From Candidatus Doudnabacteria bacterium (lineage in GTDB: Bacteria; Patescibacteriota; Doudnabacteria; UBA920; O2-02-FULL-48-8), in the NCBI GenBank assembly GCA_016182875.1, contig JACPFQ010000005.1, forward strand, positions 1 to 49,648: a stretch of DNA of 49,648 nucleotides, given 5' to 3'. A program made the translations under genes and the position numbers. This document shows positions 48,855 through 49,648 of this stretch, one piece after another. Under the pieces are notes generated by a model. The model was not told where the DNA came from. It saw only the letters and a list, made by a program, of their open reading frames with translations, and searched no databases. Position 1 is the first letter of the stretch. Every line of letters begins with the position of its first letter.

Positions 48855-49418
48855 TCAAATTTGTTCTAGTTGTTTTATTGCCGCTTGATACATCGGCCTG
48901 GCGATTTCTTTCGCCTTGGCAGAAGTAATGCGCTCGAACATCCAGTCGAATTTTTTTCTGATTTTGTCGGCGCGGTCTGGTTTTTTCTGTGCGATGCGGA
49001 TAAAATGCGGGATTTGGTTTTCGAAAAAGCTGACGCTGTCCACGTCTTTCAAAAGATTTTGGTCTGGGTCTCCGCCCAGCTCGTGGTTGGCAATCAGCGA
49101 CTTAACTTTTTCAATCATTTCATGAGATGCACCGTTTTTTGACAAAAATTCGGCTATGATTTCCGCTCCTTTACGTGGATGCTCTTCAGTAAAATACGCA
49201 TCCGTGTAATTTTTGCCCTCGAATATGTCCGTTGTTTTGTCACGAAAAGCCCGCTCCATATCGTGAGCATAAGCCGCGATTACGAAAGCTTCATCAGCAT
49301 CGGGCTTAAATTGCTTCAGCCAATAAACGGTTCTTTCGAAGTGCTTAAGGTCACTCGCGACCTCAGCTTTCGTAAAACTGTCATCAACAAACTTTTTTAC
49401 TAATTCAAAATATTTCAT
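48855..49418 (-). CDS. HD-domain metal-dependent phosphohydrolase-like protein
   Basis: 187 aa. The metal-binding residues of an HD domain are visible: H26 in '[12 protein letters not shown]', H52/D53 in '[11 protein letters not shown]', a histidine in '[15 protein letters not shown]' and the later 'ANHELGGD'. HD enzymes cleave phosphomonoesters or nucleotides; the substrate here is unknown. It overlaps the end of prfA by four bases (ATGA) and precedes prmC, so it belongs to a prfA-HD-prmC operon in which it has been inserted between the usual neighbours. A 12-bp palindrome (48831-48842) lies between it and prmC. Confidence 0.8.
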   Translation of the reverse strand: MKYFELVKKFVDDSFTKAEVASDLKHFERTVYWLKQFKPDADEAFVIAAYAHDMERAFRDKTTDIFEGKNYTDAYFTEEHPRKGAEIIAEFLSKNGASHEMIEKVKSLIANHELGGDPDQNLLKDVDSVSFFENQIPHFIRIAQKKPDRADKIRKKFDWMFERITSAKAKEIARPMYQAAIKQLEQI

Positions 49419-49648
49419 TGTTTTATACTCTCGAACTGGCGCTTTTGGTCTTCGGCAGCCAGGGTTTCGGTGATTTGGCCCAAATCGCCGTCCATGATGG
49501 TCTGAACCTGGCTCCAGTTTTCGTTGATTCTGTGGTCCGTAATCCGGTCTTGGGGGAAATTGTAGGTCCTGATTTTCTCACTGCGGTCGCCGGTGCCTAT
49601 CTGGGAGCGCTTTTTATCCCTCAATTCCTTGCGTTTTTTTTCTTCCTC
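49415..49648 (-). CDS. prfA: peptide chain release factor 1, C-terminal part (cut by window edge)
   Basis: Only the last 77 residues are present. '[20 protein letters not shown]' and 'DHRI' are the conserved end of domain 3 just after the GGQ region of RF1; 'IMDGDL' near the end is also characteristic. RF1 reads UAA and UAG. Gene order prfA-...-prmC joins the factor with the enzyme that modifies it. The upstream part, including GGQ, lies outside the window. Confidence 0.92.
   Translation of the reverse strand, partial: EEEKKRKELRDKKRSQIGTGDRSEKIRTYNFPQDRITDHRINENWSQVQTIMDGDLGQITETLAAEDQKRQFESIKQ

Noticed and set aside
1-49648. CRISPR array
   Set aside because: The repeats found are dispersed palindromes or pairs; nowhere do equal repeats alternate with equal-sized unique spacers.

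Overview
The window looks like a piece of a Patescibacteria (Candidate Phyla Radiation) genome, most likely of the Parcubacteria type. The evidence is the gene set: a reduced type IV secretion-like locus (PrgI, split VirB4, VirB6/TrbL-like and a two-helix VirB2-like pilin), a ThrRS without a TGS domain, an ECF sigma/DUF5667-like pair, a small membrane-anchored PaaX/Cas2-like regulator, and many membrane-anchored proteins of unknown function. Few genes have a Shine-Dalgarno sequence. TGA is used as a normal stop, so the code is standard (unlike Gracilibacteria/SR1).

Layout. 1-3.7 kb: a surface-type repeat protein and a LysM/M23 peptidoglycan hydrolase. 3.7-7.1 kb: pcrA/uvrD and rsmA. 7.1-22.4 kb: a secretion and surface locus on the + strand. 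It starts at a clear promoter with a small MerR-like regulator and continues with a TSP3-like anchored protein, a secreted protein, a VirB6-like giant, an unknown 510-aa protein, PrgI, a TraC/VirB4 N-terminal-like protein, the VirB4 ATPase, an M15-type peptidase, a beta-propeller protein and the PaaX/Cas2-like protein. Two S23/IVP-type four-helix-bundle genes sit inside it, each enclosed by inverted repeats. 22.4-30.8 kb, mostly minus strand: recG, a GIY-YIG cassette, two tRNA-Ser genes plus a tRNA-Arg-like relic, an anti-sigma-like protein with a sigma factor split in two, comF and clpC. 30.8-36.8 kb: recX, htpX, lemA and gatC-gatA-(VirB2-like pilin)-gatB. 36.9-43.5 kb, minus: miaA, a split thrS behind a T-box leader, and dnaE. 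43.6-49.6 kb: an unknown anchored protein, rodA, a zinc-ribbon protein, rplY, a probably transferred nucleotidyltransferase-like gene, prmC, an HD-domain gene and the end of prfA.

The most striking property is a dense load of palindromic elements. GC-rich types lie in frame inside protein genes (pcrA four times, rsmA, the 510-aa protein three times, prgI, miaA, thrS, prmC twice), where they add 16-48 residues without breaking the reading frame. One also seems to sit in the D loop of a tRNA-like gene. AT-rich types of about 85-110 bp lie between genes, mostly directly before a start codon. This resembles the Rickettsia palindromic elements, but with several unrelated families in one small genome. 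A second striking signal is the pair of S23/IVP-type genes flanked by inverted repeats far from any rRNA gene.

Two normally continuous proteins, ThrRS and the ECF sigma factor, are each split by a frame change at a domain boundary where the usual linker is missing. This could be real subunit splitting, decay, or a shared assembly or amplification problem. The 58-bp perfect inverted repeat at the left edge should be read with the same caution.
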